IMG/VR virus record: IMGVR_UViG_3300044630_003005
Coordinates: 1-57,338 of that record
Strand: one strand, 5' to 3'
DNA from: a virus
Length of the DNA: 57,338 nt
Below are positions 47,361 to 54,336 of this stretch, one piece after another (within the stretch, counting starts at the first letter, position 1; every line of letters begins with the position of its first letter). The translations under genes were made by a program, and so were the position numbers. The notes beneath the pieces were generated by a model that saw only the letters and a program-made list of their open reading frames with translations, searched no databases and was not told where the DNA came from.

Positions 47361-47389
47361 TTGACAGATTGGCTAAAGTGCGCTATAAT
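47361..47389 (+). promoter_or_regulatory. Consensus sigma70 promoter (island type)
   Basis: TTGACA, 17 bp, TATAAT; drives 47416. Confidence 0.9.
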
Positions 47390-47415
47390 TAACACTTAGC
47401 AACAAAGGACGTACA

Positions 47416-47754
47416 ATGTACAAAGTTAACGCAACACTAAACACAAACGGCAACGGCTATTGGAGCAGGACTGTAGCGGCTGTAGAGATTACACGACTGC
47501 AACTTGCGTACACTAACGACGAGTTGGACTTTGGCGAACTGCGTGTTTATTTTAACACTGCAACTTGGGATGTAAACAAGCAGGGGCTTATATACACAGA
47601 CAAGCAGTTTATGCGAGAGCTTAAAGAACTGTTAACTAGCAAGGGCTTTGACGCTAGCGATGTAAGCTACAGCGAGCAGGGAATGCAAGGGGACAATTAC
47701 GTTAGCTGTGACGTTGGCGAGCGTTTTATTAATACGTTTATGCAACAGGCATAA
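47416..47754 (+). CDS. Hypothetical protein (112 aa)
   Basis: A 112-residue alpha/beta protein (LQLAYTNDELDFGELRVYFNTATWDVNKQG in the centre); AAAGGA leader. Last gene of the GATC-free island. Function unknown. Confidence 0.72.
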   Translation: MYKVNATLNTNGNGYWSRTVAAVEITRLQLAYTNDELDFGELRVYFNTATWDVNKQGLIYTDKQFMRELKELLTSKGFDASDVSYSEQGMQGDNYVSCDVGERFINTFMQQA

Positions 47755-47766
47755 CAATAGGGGTGT

Positions 47767-47779
47767 AGGCCCCGCTGCT
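47767..47779 (+). repeat. Dispersed 13-mer AGGCCCCGCTGCT, copy 5
   Basis: At the right border of the GATC-free island. Confidence 0.85.
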
Positions 47780-47788
47780 TAACGCCGG

Positions 47789-47817
47789 TTGACAGCTAGC
47801 CAAAACCCTGCTATAAT
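47789..47817 (+). promoter_or_regulatory. Consensus sigma70 promoter
   Basis: TTGACA, 17 bp, TATAAT; drives 47848. Confidence 0.9.
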
Positions 47818-47847
47818 ACATTTACACTAACACACTTTGGAGCCAAG

Positions 47848-48138
47848 ATGAACATCACCCAAATCAACACAGCGATCCTGCAAGGTGGCTGGACCAATGA
47901 TCAACTGTCAAGTATGATCGATGCGGTCAAGTTCGCCCGAGCACGTCTCACAGAACAGACCAAACGAAACCTGCGTATCGGTGACAATGTCAACTTCAAC
48001 AGCACCAAACTGGGCCAGAACGTCACCGGCGTTGTGATCAAGATTGCTATCAAGTTTGTGACTGTTAAGACAGTGTCAGGCCTGTGGCGAGTGCCGGCCA
48101 ATATGCTTACAGTGATCGAAGACCGAGAATATGCGTAA
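47848..48138 (+). CDS. Conserved phage protein (96 aa)
   Basis: A 96-residue basic protein: helical start (QINTAILQGGWTNDQLSSMIDAVKFARARL) and a beta C-terminus (RIGDNVNFNSTKLGQNVTGVVIKI) resembling a KOW/SH3 barrel. This combination is common in T4-like phages. GGAGCC leader. Possibly RNA-binding. Confidence 0.78.
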   Translation: MNITQINTAILQGGWTNDQLSSMIDAVKFARARLTEQTKRNLRIGDNVNFNSTKLGQNVTGVVIKIAIKFVTVKTVSGLWRVPANMLTVIEDREYA

Positions 48139-48141
48139 ATA
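48134..48141 (+). promoter_or_regulatory. Late-type CGTAAATA box, 5 bp before ATG
   Basis: TAAATA-N5-ATG at the gene starting at 48147; a late box inside the early arm. Confidence 0.4.
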
Positions 48142-48146
48142 AACAT

Positions 48147-48389
48147 ATGAGCAGATTAGAATACTTTAACAGGCCCTTAGTGGCTTTTGATCCTTCCAAG
48201 AAAGAACATCGCGGTTTTTATGCAGAGTTCCTAAAGAAGGGCGGTTGGGGTCAATGTCCAGTAAGGTTCATTGTGCCCGAAGATTGTGGAGGAGACCTGA
48301 TCTCAATGATTAAGAACAGTCTTATACAATACTACATTGAACGAGAGTTTAATATCAAGGCCAGGGTAGGACGCCATTATGGAATTTGA
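48147..48389 (+). CDS. Hypothetical protein (80 aa)
   Basis: The start at 48147 is preferred to an upstream ATG (48084) that lies inside the previous gene. The 80-residue protein has MSRLEYFNRPLVAFDPSKKEHRGFYAEFLK. The late-type box before it and lack of a Shine-Dalgarno suggest leaderless late expression. Function unknown. Overlaps the next gene by 11 bp. Confidence 0.68.
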   Translation: MSRLEYFNRPLVAFDPSKKEHRGFYAEFLKKGGWGQCPVRFIVPEDCGGDLISMIKNSLIQYYIEREFNIKARVGRHYGI

Positions 48390-48768
48390 TCTGTTGGCCT
48401 TCTTGATCGGCTGTGTGATTGGCGGCATCGTAGGTTGGCGAGTGTGTGATCGCTTTCATACCTCGCTGACCACAGACCTACTCAAGGCTGTGGGAGTTGG
48501 TGAGAGTCAGCTGAAAAAAGCCATAGAGAATCTACAGGCCGAACTGCCGCAGGGCACTGAACCAGCACTACCTGGTGTAGAAGTTCGGGTTGAGTCTGTT
48601 GACAATCAACTGTATGTGTATCGTTTGGACACTATGGAGTTCCTTTGCCAGGGTGCCACTAGGGATGACATCATCAACTGTTTGGCCACAAGGTTCCACA
48701 AGGATTTCAAGATTATAGTGAGTGAAGAGCACGGTGCGCAATATCTAAAACCCAACCCTACTGCCTAA
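48379..48768 (+). CDS. Membrane-anchored hypothetical protein (129 aa)
   Basis: A 129-residue protein with a hydrophobic helix at 5-22 (LLAFLIGCVIGGIVGW) and a soluble C-terminal domain that ends SEEHGAQYLKPNPTA. Likely single-pass membrane. Function unknown. Confidence 0.7.
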   Translation: MEFDLLAFLIGCVIGGIVGWRVCDRFHTSLTTDLLKAVGVGESQLKKAIENLQAELPQGTEPALPGVEVRVESVDNQLYVYRLDTMEFLCQGATRDDIINCLATRFHKDFKIIVSEEHGAQYLKPNPTA

Positions 48769-48779
48769 AGGGGCTTTGA

Positions 48780-48808
48780 TTGACAGTGTGTCAGAATGGT
48801 GCTATAAT
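48780..48808 (+). promoter_or_regulatory. Consensus sigma70 promoter
   Basis: TTGACA, 17 bp, TATAAT; the ATG at 48815 lies 6 bp after the -10 box (leaderless). Confidence 0.88.
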
Positions 48809-48814
48809 AAACAC

Positions 48815-49051
48815 ATGACATACAAAAACATAGACAACATATTGCAGTGGACAGGTGCCGTGGCCATTGTGCTGGGACACGCCTTCAACGCCATGGGACC
48901 AGTGATGTATCCTTGGAACATCATTGTGTTTGCCATAGGAACTGTGATGTTTTTGCTGTGGGCTCTGCGAGTAGGCAATCGGCCACAGCTGATGGTCAAC
49001 GTGGTTTCGTTGGCCATAGGTATTTTGGGTCTTGTCAAGGCTATCAGTTGA
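48815..49051 (+). CDS. Small multi-pass membrane protein (78 aa)
   Basis: A 78-residue protein with three hydrophobic helices (about 8-25, 31-48, 56-76). The ATG at 48815 lies at the predicted +1; a longer frame starts in the promoter. The helix spacing resembles half of a small transporter (SemiSWEET/PnuC-like size), but no motif is certain. Confidence 0.68.
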   Translation: MTYKNIDNILQWTGAVAIVLGHAFNAMGPVMYPWNIIVFAIGTVMFLLWALRVGNRPQLMVNVVSLAIGILGLVKAIS

Positions 49052-49085
49052 TATTTGTAAACCAAACCAGCACCAAAGGCGTTAT

Positions 49086-49307
49086 ATGATTACACTAGAA
49101 GGTTTAAGTCAGCAACAGGTACAGATCGCTGAAATGTTGTGGAAATGCAACAGTCTTGAAGATGTTGATAGGTTGGTTAGGAATATGCCGCCTACCTATC
49201 GTCAAGATGCTGTGGTTGTGAAAGAGCTGTTGATAGCCGCTGGTTTGGATGACTACCAAGAAACTGATCTAGCCGAAAGGGCTTTGGTTGACATCTTTGG
49301 GCGGTAA
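49086..49307 (+). CDS. Hypothetical protein (73 aa)
   Basis: A 73-residue helical protein from the ATG at 49086 (LSQQQVQIAEMLWKCNSLEDVDRLVRN...). The stop lies in the next promoter spacer. Function unknown. Confidence 0.68.
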   Translation: MITLEGLSQQQVQIAEMLWKCNSLEDVDRLVRNMPPTYRQDAVVVKELLIAAGLDDYQETDLAERALVDIFGR

Positions 49308-49316
49308 TGTTACACT
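49288..49316 (+). promoter_or_regulatory. Sigma70 promoter
   Basis: TTGACA, 17 bp, TACACT; drives 49340. Confidence 0.75.
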
Positions 49317-49339
49317 GTAAACACAGTAAGGAGAACGCA

Positions 49340-49693
49340 ATGAAGAAGTTTGTATTAGCAATCATGATCACGGTCAGTTCTATCGGTTCAGCACAGGCCT
49401 GGGGCGATCGCGAACAAGGCGCCCTGGCAGGCCTAATCGTAGGTGCCATCGCACACAGAGCCTTTAGCCAACCTCAGCAGACGGGCTATCCACCTGTTCA
49501 GCAAGGCTTCCCCCAGCAGATGCCTACTCAGCAGTATCCTGTCTACTCCCCACAGCCACAGATCATTGTACAGGCTCCGGACATAATCTATCAGCCACAG
49601 CCTATGCAACGGCAGTGCCATACCTTTCCACAGTATGATGTCTACGGCCGCTTTCACGGCAACCGCACTGTGTGCCGTATGGTTCCTTACTGA
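49340..49693 (+). CDS. Exported Pro/Gln-rich protein (117 aa)
   Basis: A 117-residue protein with a signal peptide (MKKFVLAIMITVSSIGSAQA) and a short Gly-rich helix after it (GALAGLIVGAIAHRAF), then Pro/Gln-rich repeats and two Cys near the end. Probably periplasmic or surface exposed. AAGGAGAACG leader. Confidence 0.72.
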   Translation: MKKFVLAIMITVSSIGSAQAWGDREQGALAGLIVGAIAHRAFSQPQQTGYPPVQQGFPQQMPTQQYPVYSPQPQIIVQAPDIIYQPQPMQRQCHTFPQYDVYGRFHGNRTVCRMVPY

Positions 49694-49722
49694 TTGACTA
49701 GAATCACTTTTGGCGTTATAAT
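49694..49722 (+). promoter_or_regulatory. Sigma70 promoter
   Basis: TTGACT, 17 bp, TATAAT; drives 49751. Confidence 0.87.
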
Positions 49723-49750
49723 TAACACTTAGACACACTAGGAGCGCGAT

Positions 49751-49864
49751 ATGTTAAAGCTGATTGGATTCTGCACAGTGATATGGGCCTTGTTCTACTT
49801 TGGCATTGCTCAGTTGGCAGCCATCTGGGGCATGGTGGCCTTGAGTTCTGTGGCTAGTCTGTGA
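49751..49864 (+). CDS. Small membrane protein (37 aa)
   Basis: A 37-residue single hydrophobic protein (MLKLIGFCTVIWALFYFGIAQ...) with AGGAGCGCGAT before the ATG. It is coupled to the next gene by TGATG. Function unknown. Confidence 0.72.
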   Translation: MLKLIGFCTVIWALFYFGIAQLAAIWGMVALSSVASL

Positions 49865-50265
49865 TGCAGTATCACATAGAAGCTGGCGCTAAGACTCGCC
49901 AGTACATAGAAGCAGTCTTGCCCTCCATGCTCACACAGTTGGGACTGAACAGTAGCCGCAGACTGTTGGTCGTAAAGGTTGATCAAGATCTAGAAGAGAT
50001 GGGCACCACAGTGCCGCTCACAGGTATAGACACATTCCTGGTTGTGCTCAAGCCTACTCGCAACTGGGTGAACCTAGGAGTCACTTTGGCACACGAGTTG
50101 ACTCACGTGGCGCAGTTTGCCAAAGGTCTACTCAAACCCACAGCCAAGGGCAGGTTGTGGAAGGGCAAGCTCTACAAGAACAATCATCCTTATCTTGATC
50201 AACCCTGGGAAATACAGGCCTTTGCCAAGCAGGAAATCATATTCCGTAGGGCAATAGAGTTGTAA
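49864..50265 (+). CDS. Zinc-metallopeptidase-like protein (SprT-like)
   Basis: A 133-residue protein with AHELTHVAQ (about 78-86): the HExxH zinc motif followed by VAQFAKG. The compact size fits small SprT-like or HExxH phage proteins. The third ligand is not clear. Could cleave a host regulator or DNA-protein crosslinks. Coupled to the small membrane gene. Confidence 0.8.
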   Translation: MQYHIEAGAKTRQYIEAVLPSMLTQLGLNSSRRLLVVKVDQDLEEMGTTVPLTGIDTFLVVLKPTRNWVNLGVTLAHELTHVAQFAKGLLKPTAKGRLWKGKLYKNNHPYLDQPWEIQAFAKQEIIFRRAIEL

Positions 50266-50284
50266 AAATACAACACCATTTTGG

Positions 50285-50313
50285 TTGACTGATTGGGCTA
50301 ATGGCCGTATAAT
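50285..50313 (+). promoter_or_regulatory. Sigma70 promoter
   Basis: TTGACT, 17 bp, TATAAT; drives 50347. Confidence 0.88.
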
Positions 50314-50346
50314 TAACACATACACACAAACAAACAGGAACACACA

Positions 50347-50658
50347 ATGGCTAAACTGTTAATCACAACCCAGACATACGAGAACTACGGTGCCCACGAT
50401 TGGGACGGTGTTGGCGAGTGCCCACAGTACTGGAAAGCCAAGGGTGGTTCGGACTACGTGGTCAAGAACATCAACGTCAACAAGGTCACAGAGACCGTGA
50501 TGGGTGTGCGTGGTCAGATCGAGTGCGACAACTACGCTTTCCGCGAAACAATCATTGACTGGACTATCGTGGCTGACGATGCGCTCACAGAGTTTGAGCA
50601 GAGCCAGTTGGCTTACGAGGGCAAGATCCGTTATGGTTCTAAGGAGTTGGCATGGTAA
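50347..50658 (+). CDS. Conserved phage protein (103 aa)
   Basis: A 103-residue protein: MAKLLITTQTYENYGAHDWDGVGECPQYWKAKGG is characteristic of a family found in many phages. AGGAACACACA leader. Function unknown. Confidence 0.8.
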   Translation: MAKLLITTQTYENYGAHDWDGVGECPQYWKAKGGSDYVVKNINVNKVTETVMGVRGQIECDNYAFRETIIDWTIVADDALTEFEQSQLAYEGKIRYGSKELAW

Positions 50659-50747
50659 TTGAACAGGCTATTGTAAACCTAATCATAGTGTTTATCCCTG
50701 TAATCATTATGGGTATTGCTATCCTAGTGGTTGACGGATTGGACTAA
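50652..50747 (+). CDS. Tiny membrane protein (31 aa)
   Basis: A 31-residue hydrophobic frame (MVIEQAIVNLIIVFIPVIIMG...) overlapping the previous stop by 7 bp. The stop lies within the spacer of the next promoter. Plausible but short. Confidence 0.5.
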   Translation: MVIEQAIVNLIIVFIPVIIMGIAILVVDGLD

Positions 50748-50759
50748 TGATCGTATAAT
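50731..50759 (+). promoter_or_regulatory. Sigma70 promoter
   Basis: TTGACG, 17 bp, TATAAT; drives 50790. Confidence 0.87.
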
Positions 50760-50789
50760 AGATACATACAGACACAAAAGGAACACACG

Positions 50790-50873
50790 ATGACAGATAC
50801 ACAAATTATTGTAACAGTTCTAGTAGTAGCAGTTGTTTTTGCAGTTAAGGTATGGATTCTTACAAAGATCTAA
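50790..50873 (+). CDS. Tiny membrane protein (27 aa)
   Basis: A 27-residue hydrophobic frame (MTDTQIIVTVLVVAVVFAVK...) with AAAGGAACACACG before the ATG and its own promoter. Function unknown. Confidence 0.6.
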   Translation: MTDTQIIVTVLVVAVVFAVKVWILTKI

Positions 50874-50908
50874 TACACTGACAGGTTAAAGGGTTATTAT
50901 TTGTTTGG

Positions 50909-50937
50909 TTGACTGATTGGCAAATTGAACATATAAT
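50909..50937 (+). promoter_or_regulatory. Sigma70 promoter of the ncRNA
   Basis: TTGACT, 17 bp, TATAAT; predicted start about 50,944; no gene with a ribosome-binding site follows. Confidence 0.88.
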
Positions 50938-50943
50938 AGATAC

Positions 50944-51262
50944 AAGAAGAAACAAAAAGCAAGGCGATCCTCAAATGTAAGAACCCAGCAGAAATGCAAG
51001 CAGGGTTGTAACTAAAGGATACGAAGCGAGTTTAGAGACTCGGTCTAAGCAGAACAGTTAGAAAAGAGTTAGAGGTTACCTACACCGTTAGGGACTGTAA
51101 AGAGAGAAGCGAAGGGGCACCTACGCAATCTTACAGTCCAAGAAGGCAAGGCGAAAGCTGAGGTTGACGGATACGGTAGGAAGTAATGACCGGCACGGCC
51201 TGTGAGAGATGCGCTTACGGGTAGAGACAGAGAGTTGACAATGGTTCCTTTAATTCTTTTCT
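50944..51262 (+). ncRNA. Structured non-coding RNA, about 320 nt, unknown family
   Basis: A promoter is followed by about 320 nt with no open frame of note and no Shine-Dalgarno/ATG pair. Helices visible by eye: AACCC-A-GC/GC-A-GGGTT (50982-51007); CGAGT/ACTCG (51027-51042); GGACTGTAA/TTACAGTCC, 9 bp perfect (51092-51139); and CCTAC-ACCG (51079-51087) with CGGTAGG (51174-51180), which encloses the 9-bp stem. The purine-rich joints (GAAGCGAAGG, GGCGAAAGC) look like tetraloop or tertiary contacts. It ends before the next promoter at 51269. It is not obviously tmRNA, RNase P, 6S or a tRNA. It could be a group-I-like core or a new phage RNA class. Confidence 0.7.
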
Positions 51263-51268
51263 AACTGG

Positions 51269-51297
51269 TTGACACCTAGCCCAAAAGAACATATAAT
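51269..51297 (+). promoter_or_regulatory. Consensus sigma70 promoter
   Basis: TTGACA, 17 bp, TATAAT; drives 51327. Confidence 0.9.
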
Positions 51298-51326
51298 AGA
51301 TACATACAGACACAAAGGAGCACACA

Positions 51327-51485
51327 ATGACTAATCAACTTACCGTAGCACAACTGATCCAACTCTTGCAAGCCATTCCTAACCAGAACGCTCGTGTAGA
51401 TATGGCCATGAACCAAGAGTACCAAGATGCCGTTGAGGCTTCAGACATTAACGACTACGGCGATCTCGTTGTAATCGGCCAATAA
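51327..51485 (+). CDS. Small conserved phage protein (52 aa)
   Basis: A 52-residue frame with AAAGGAGCACACA before the ATG. MTNQLTVAQLIQLLQAIPNQNARVDMA... fits a small acidic family of phages and bacteria that begins with MTVxELIxxL. Function unknown. Confidence 0.75.
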   Translation: MTNQLTVAQLIQLLQAIPNQNARVDMAMNQEYQDAVEASDINDYGDLVVIGQ

Positions 51486-51493
51486 CCCAGCGG

Positions 51494-51522
51494 TTGACTG
51501 GGTTATCGTTTGACAGTATAAT
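51494..51522 (+). promoter_or_regulatory. Sigma70 promoter
   Basis: TTGACT, 17 bp, TATAAT; drives 51554. Confidence 0.88.
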
Positions 51523-51553
51523 AGACACATACAAACACACTAGGGAACACAAA

Positions 51554-51937
51554 ATGGCCAAAGTAAATTATGACGCATTCCGCTCATTCGACATTAACGA
51601 ATGCTGTGACCACTTTGACAGTGAGAAGCAGGCAAACTGGAAGAAGATTGGCAAGTTCATCGTAGCAGATGGACAAGACTACGCCCACATTATGGAGTCA
51701 GAATTCGACTTTGAAGACACAGGTGCAGGCGAGTACGAGGCCTTTGCCGCAGGCGTCAAGTATGCGCTCACAAAGATGAACATTGCATTTGAGGCAGCAG
51801 GTCTGGACTTGGAAGTTAAAGAAGCAGATTTGGTAGAAAGCATGGGATACATGTTGGTACTTGCTGACGATGAGCCTGAGGACTTTGTGAAACGTGTTAT
51901 GAAGAAGCCTGTGCTACACGTGGAAAGCTGGGTCTAA
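51554..51937 (+). CDS. Acidic hypothetical protein (127 aa)
   Basis: A 127-residue acidic protein from the ATG at 51554; a longer frame begins in the promoter. MAKVNYDAFRSFDINECCDHFDSE is distinctive. Function unknown. The next gene starts immediately after its stop. Confidence 0.73.
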   Translation: MAKVNYDAFRSFDINECCDHFDSEKQANWKKIGKFIVADGQDYAHIMESEFDFEDTGAGEYEAFAAGVKYALTKMNIAFEAAGLDLEVKEADLVESMGYMLVLADDEPEDFVKRVMKKPVLHVESWV

Positions 51938-52174
51938 ATGGGTTGGGTAGTATACGATGAGCGCACAGGGCATATGGAGAAGTACTACAAGAAGGCTGCC
52001 ACTGCCCGGCGCATAGTGACCCAGCACAATACAGAACGCCAGTACGATGGATGGACCTATCAGCCAAGTAGGATGTGGGCCTGTTGCTCATACAGAGACT
52101 ATGAAGGCATCCTACTGGGCCTCAAAGGTGAAGCACTCAAGATGTGGCAGTTTTGCAACACTCAACTTGGTTGA
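51938..52174 (+). CDS. Hypothetical protein (78 aa)
   Basis: A 78-residue basic protein. DERTGHMEKYYKKAATARRIVTQHN looks nucleic-acid-binding. Its TGA stop is part of the next -35 box. Function unknown. Confidence 0.72.
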   Translation: MGWVVYDERTGHMEKYYKKAATARRIVTQHNTERQYDGWTYQPSRMWACCSYRDYEGILLGLKGEALKMWQFCNTQLG

Positions 52175-52199
52175 CTGATTGGCTATCCTTTGCTATAAT
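52171..52199 (+). promoter_or_regulatory. Sigma70 promoter
   Basis: TTGACT, 17 bp, TATAAT; contains the stop codon of the previous gene; drives 52230. Confidence 0.9.
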
Positions 52200-52229
52200 A
52201 GACACATAGCAAGCAAAAAGGTAGCCAAA

Positions 52230-52709
52230 ATGATTAGACTGATTAGCACTGTAATTTTAGCGTTCACAGCATTCACAGCCCAGGCAGCTCAAGAACACAT
52301 GGAGTTCAAGACAGCACAAGATTGCCAGGCTGTGTTTACAGGCTTCCACACACAGACCAAACAGCTGGGCTTGACACGCTATGATCACCAAGGTCAAGCC
52401 TACTTTGTCAAAGACGGTTATGTGGGCTACTGGTCAGCTGGCAATGGCTGTGATCAAGCTGCCAAGTTGACTATGGAACCCGTGGCTGAATTCAAAGCAC
52501 GATTTGCTGCCAACAACAAGGCACAGGCTGACGAAGCATTTTGCTCCAGCATGACCTGCAAGGTATTGGTAGGTACAGCGGTAGTGGTTGTACTGGCAGC
52601 GGCTCTTAAGGGTGGTGCCAATGTTGGCTGTGTTCTTCCTAGCGATCGTGCTAGTGATGGTAGCCGTTGCGGTAACCGTGCTAGTTCTGTGCGTCCAGGC
52701 GGTAAGTGA
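52230..52709 (+). CDS. Exported hypothetical protein (159 aa)
   Basis: A 159-residue protein from the ATG at 52230, with a signal peptide (MIRLISTVILAFTAFTAQA) and a hydrophobic segment near 113-128 (VLVGTAVVVVLAAALKGG). It has several Cys. Probably periplasmic or inner-membrane-anchored. Function unknown. Confidence 0.7.
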   Translation: MIRLISTVILAFTAFTAQAAQEHMEFKTAQDCQAVFTGFHTQTKQLGLTRYDHQGQAYFVKDGYVGYWSAGNGCDQAAKLTMEPVAEFKARFAANNKAQADEAFCSSMTCKVLVGTAVVVVLAAALKGGANVGCVLPSDRASDGSRCGNRASSVRPGGK

Positions 52710-52713
52710 TTGG

Positions 52714-52742
52714 TTGACAAGTTATCCAAAAGACAGTATAAT
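52714..52742 (+). promoter_or_regulatory. Consensus sigma70 promoter
   Basis: TTGACA, 17 bp, TATAAT; drives 52769. Confidence 0.9.
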
Positions 52743-52768
52743 AAACACATACAAACAAAGGAGCACAT

Positions 52769-52990
52769 ATGTTTCATACAGACCAACAAGTAGAGTTCAA
52801 GCAGACACTGCGCAGGTTCACAGAAGCTGCCTACAACAACTATGGCGGTCACGCTTATGCCGCAGGCTACCTAGAGAGTATGGCTGTACAGATGCTGGCT
52901 GTAATGAGCAAGCGTGAACAGCAGGGCTTTATCCGTGCTATGCAAGACGCTGTTAAACAGCAACAGGCTCAAGCTAAGGAGCCAGTATGA
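52769..52990 (+). CDS. Hypothetical protein (73 aa)
   Basis: A 73-residue helical, Gln-rich protein with AAAGGAGCACAT before the ATG. ATGA overlap with the next gene. Function unknown. Confidence 0.73.
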   Translation: MFHTDQQVEFKQTLRRFTEAAYNNYGGHAYAAGYLESMAVQMLAVMSKREQQGFIRAMQDAVKQQQAQAKEPV

Positions 52991-53187
52991 GCTACACAGT
53001 ATTCAAACACAACCAAGAGTACGGGCCGCGCAAGGGACTAGAAGGCCCTTTTCACTACCCTAACGGACAGGTTCTGTACTATGATCCTAAGGCAGGTGAG
53101 TACTGGGATCCCCGTACAGACTTCTATGTGCCTCATGATGATGTCCATCGCCTTCAGAATTCAATCTTCGACTTGGTGAGAGGATGA
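52987..53187 (+). CDS. Hypothetical protein (66 aa)
   Basis: A 66-residue aromatic/Gly/Pro-rich protein (GPRKGLEGPFHYPNGQVLYYDPKAGEYWDPRTD). Co-translated with the previous gene. Function unknown. Confidence 0.7.
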   Translation: MSYTVFKHNQEYGPRKGLEGPFHYPNGQVLYYDPKAGEYWDPRTDFYVPHDDVHRLQNSIFDLVRG

Positions 53188-53371
53188 AGGTGAGGGGTAG
53201 GTTGGTGGTCGGTGACAGGTGGTGAGGGGTATAGGTTATAGTGTATACTATACTACTACTATTGTACTAGTGGTAGCAAATCACCACCTCAAAAGCAAAA
53301 GTACTCCACCCTAATTTTTTACGCAGCCTATTTTTTATCCCTGTAGACCCATTTGGTACACAAACTATACT
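53188..53371. other. Intergenic G-rich repeats and inverted repeat
   Basis: GGTGAGGGGTA-type G-rich repeats (about 53190-53235), then a perfect inverted repeat AGGTGGTGA (53217-53225)/TCACCACCT (53281-53289) around AT-rich TATACTATACTAC. It might be a terminator/processing region. No gene seen. Confidence 0.4.
53313..53360 (+). repeat. Imperfect about 47-bp direct repeat, left copy
   Basis: Shares CGCAG, TTTTTTATC and TAGACCCATTT blocks with 53656-53702. Confidence 0.7.
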
Positions 53372-53641
53372 ATGAATCACTCACTACATCACAGAGACAT
53401 TGCAGGTGCCCATCTTAATCCTGGAGACCACTGTCTAGTCACTGAGCACAATAGACTTATCCTAGCTAGAGTTGTTAAATGCTATGATGCCTCAAATGGC
53501 GTACAGCTACAGCCACTTAACAGCACAGCAGGTGGTCGTAGATCAAAGCCCAATCAAAAGCTGATCAGACGGGAGTGCTACAATGTATATCGTCTAGCGG
53601 ACACTGAAATCACCATGAGCATACTGAGAGGCGCAGTATAA
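53372..53641 (+). CDS. Hypothetical protein (89 aa)
   Basis: An 89-residue basic, beta-rich protein (HLNPGDHCLVTEHNRLILARVVKCYDASNG) flanked by the imperfect repeat. No Shine-Dalgarno before the ATG; a TATACT lies just upstream. Function unknown. Confidence 0.6.
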   Translation: MNHSLHHRDIAGAHLNPGDHCLVTEHNRLILARVVKCYDASNGVQLQPLNSTAGGRRSKPNQKLIRRECYNVYRLADTEITMSILRGAV

Positions 53642-53993
53642 ATCCCAGATCAAAAAAATTTGCGCAGGATTTTTTTATCACACTAGACCCATTTCGGTTC
53701 CACAGTACTAGCACACTAGATCGAGCACGATTGAACAAGAGTGCGGCCAGATCGTGTGCAGAATTAACTACTCTGATAACCCACTGAAAATCTGCTTTTT
53801 GCGCGGTGCGCTTCGCGCTCTCAGACTCTGGCTCCGACCTAATCACGCTAGGTAAATACTCGATGCGAATATTATACTCTTTTCTTAATCTTGCACCAGC
53901 ACCCTTGTTCTTTCTAGGGTTCATATACAGCCTACTTGCTCCCAGCTCACATTGTGGGTCGGATTGGAGTATGCCAGCCATGTGGTTTGTCAT
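53610..53993 (-). CDS. Doubtful hypothetical protein (127 aa)
   Basis: Minus-strand frame with a basic, possibly nucleic-acid-binding centre (MNPRKNKGAGARLRKEYNIRIEYLPS). It lacks a clear Shine-Dalgarno, overlaps the end of the 53372 gene and one copy of the repeat, and competes with a frame on the other strand. May be a remnant. Confidence 0.3.
   Translation of the reverse strand: MTNHMAGILQSDPQCELGASRLYMNPRKNKGAGARLRKEYNIRIEYLPSVIRSEPESESAKRTAQKADFQWVIRVVNSAHDLAALLFNRARSSVLVLWNRNGSSVIKKSCANFFDLGFILRLSVCSW
53656..53702 (+). repeat. Imperfect about 47-bp direct repeat, right copy
   Basis: See 53313-53360. The pair flanks the 53372 gene. Confidence 0.7.
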
Positions 53994-54021
53994 GTGCCTA
54001 GCACATTCATTTCCTTGGGTT

Positions 54022-54306
54022 TTACGCTTTCAACAATACTACCTTACCCGGAATTGAAAAACAGCAGTGATAAGCACCGTTGAGCACAGCCCAACTTTCC
54101 CAGTAGTAGATCTCCAATAAGTCTTGTCTATTGGGGGGACACCATACTAGATCGTGAATCTCAATAACGCCCACGGGGCCCTTGATGGTAACAGTACAAT
54201 GGTATTCTCCAGTAGTGGTCAACAGTTCAAGCATTACATACTTATGATCACAGATCGTTCGCTTTCTTGAATCAAATATGATTGCATTTGATATATACTC
54301 TAGCAT
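54022..54306 (-). CDS. Hypothetical protein (94 aa)
   Basis: A 94-residue frame on the minus strand. The beta-rich stretch YVMLELLTTTGEYHCTVTIKGPVGVIEIHDLVWCPP is protein-like. No strong ribosome-binding site. Divergent from the SGNH gene. Function unknown. Confidence 0.5.
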   Translation of the reverse strand: MLEYISNAIIFDSRKRTICDHKYVMLELLTTTGEYHCTVTIKGPVGVIEIHDLVWCPPNRQDLLEIYYWESWAVLNGAYHCCFSIPGKVVLLKA

Positions 54307-54336
54307 TGTACACTACAAAAACTGAGGATGCTCAAC

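Noticed and set aside
50944-51262. tmRNA or RNase P RNA
   Set aside because: No tRNA-like ends or tag frame, and the conserved RNase P core pieces are not seen.
53806-54057. Plus-strand frame of 83 aa overlapping two minus-strand frames
   Set aside because: No ribosome-binding site or promoter, odd hydrophobic composition and no resemblance to known proteins.
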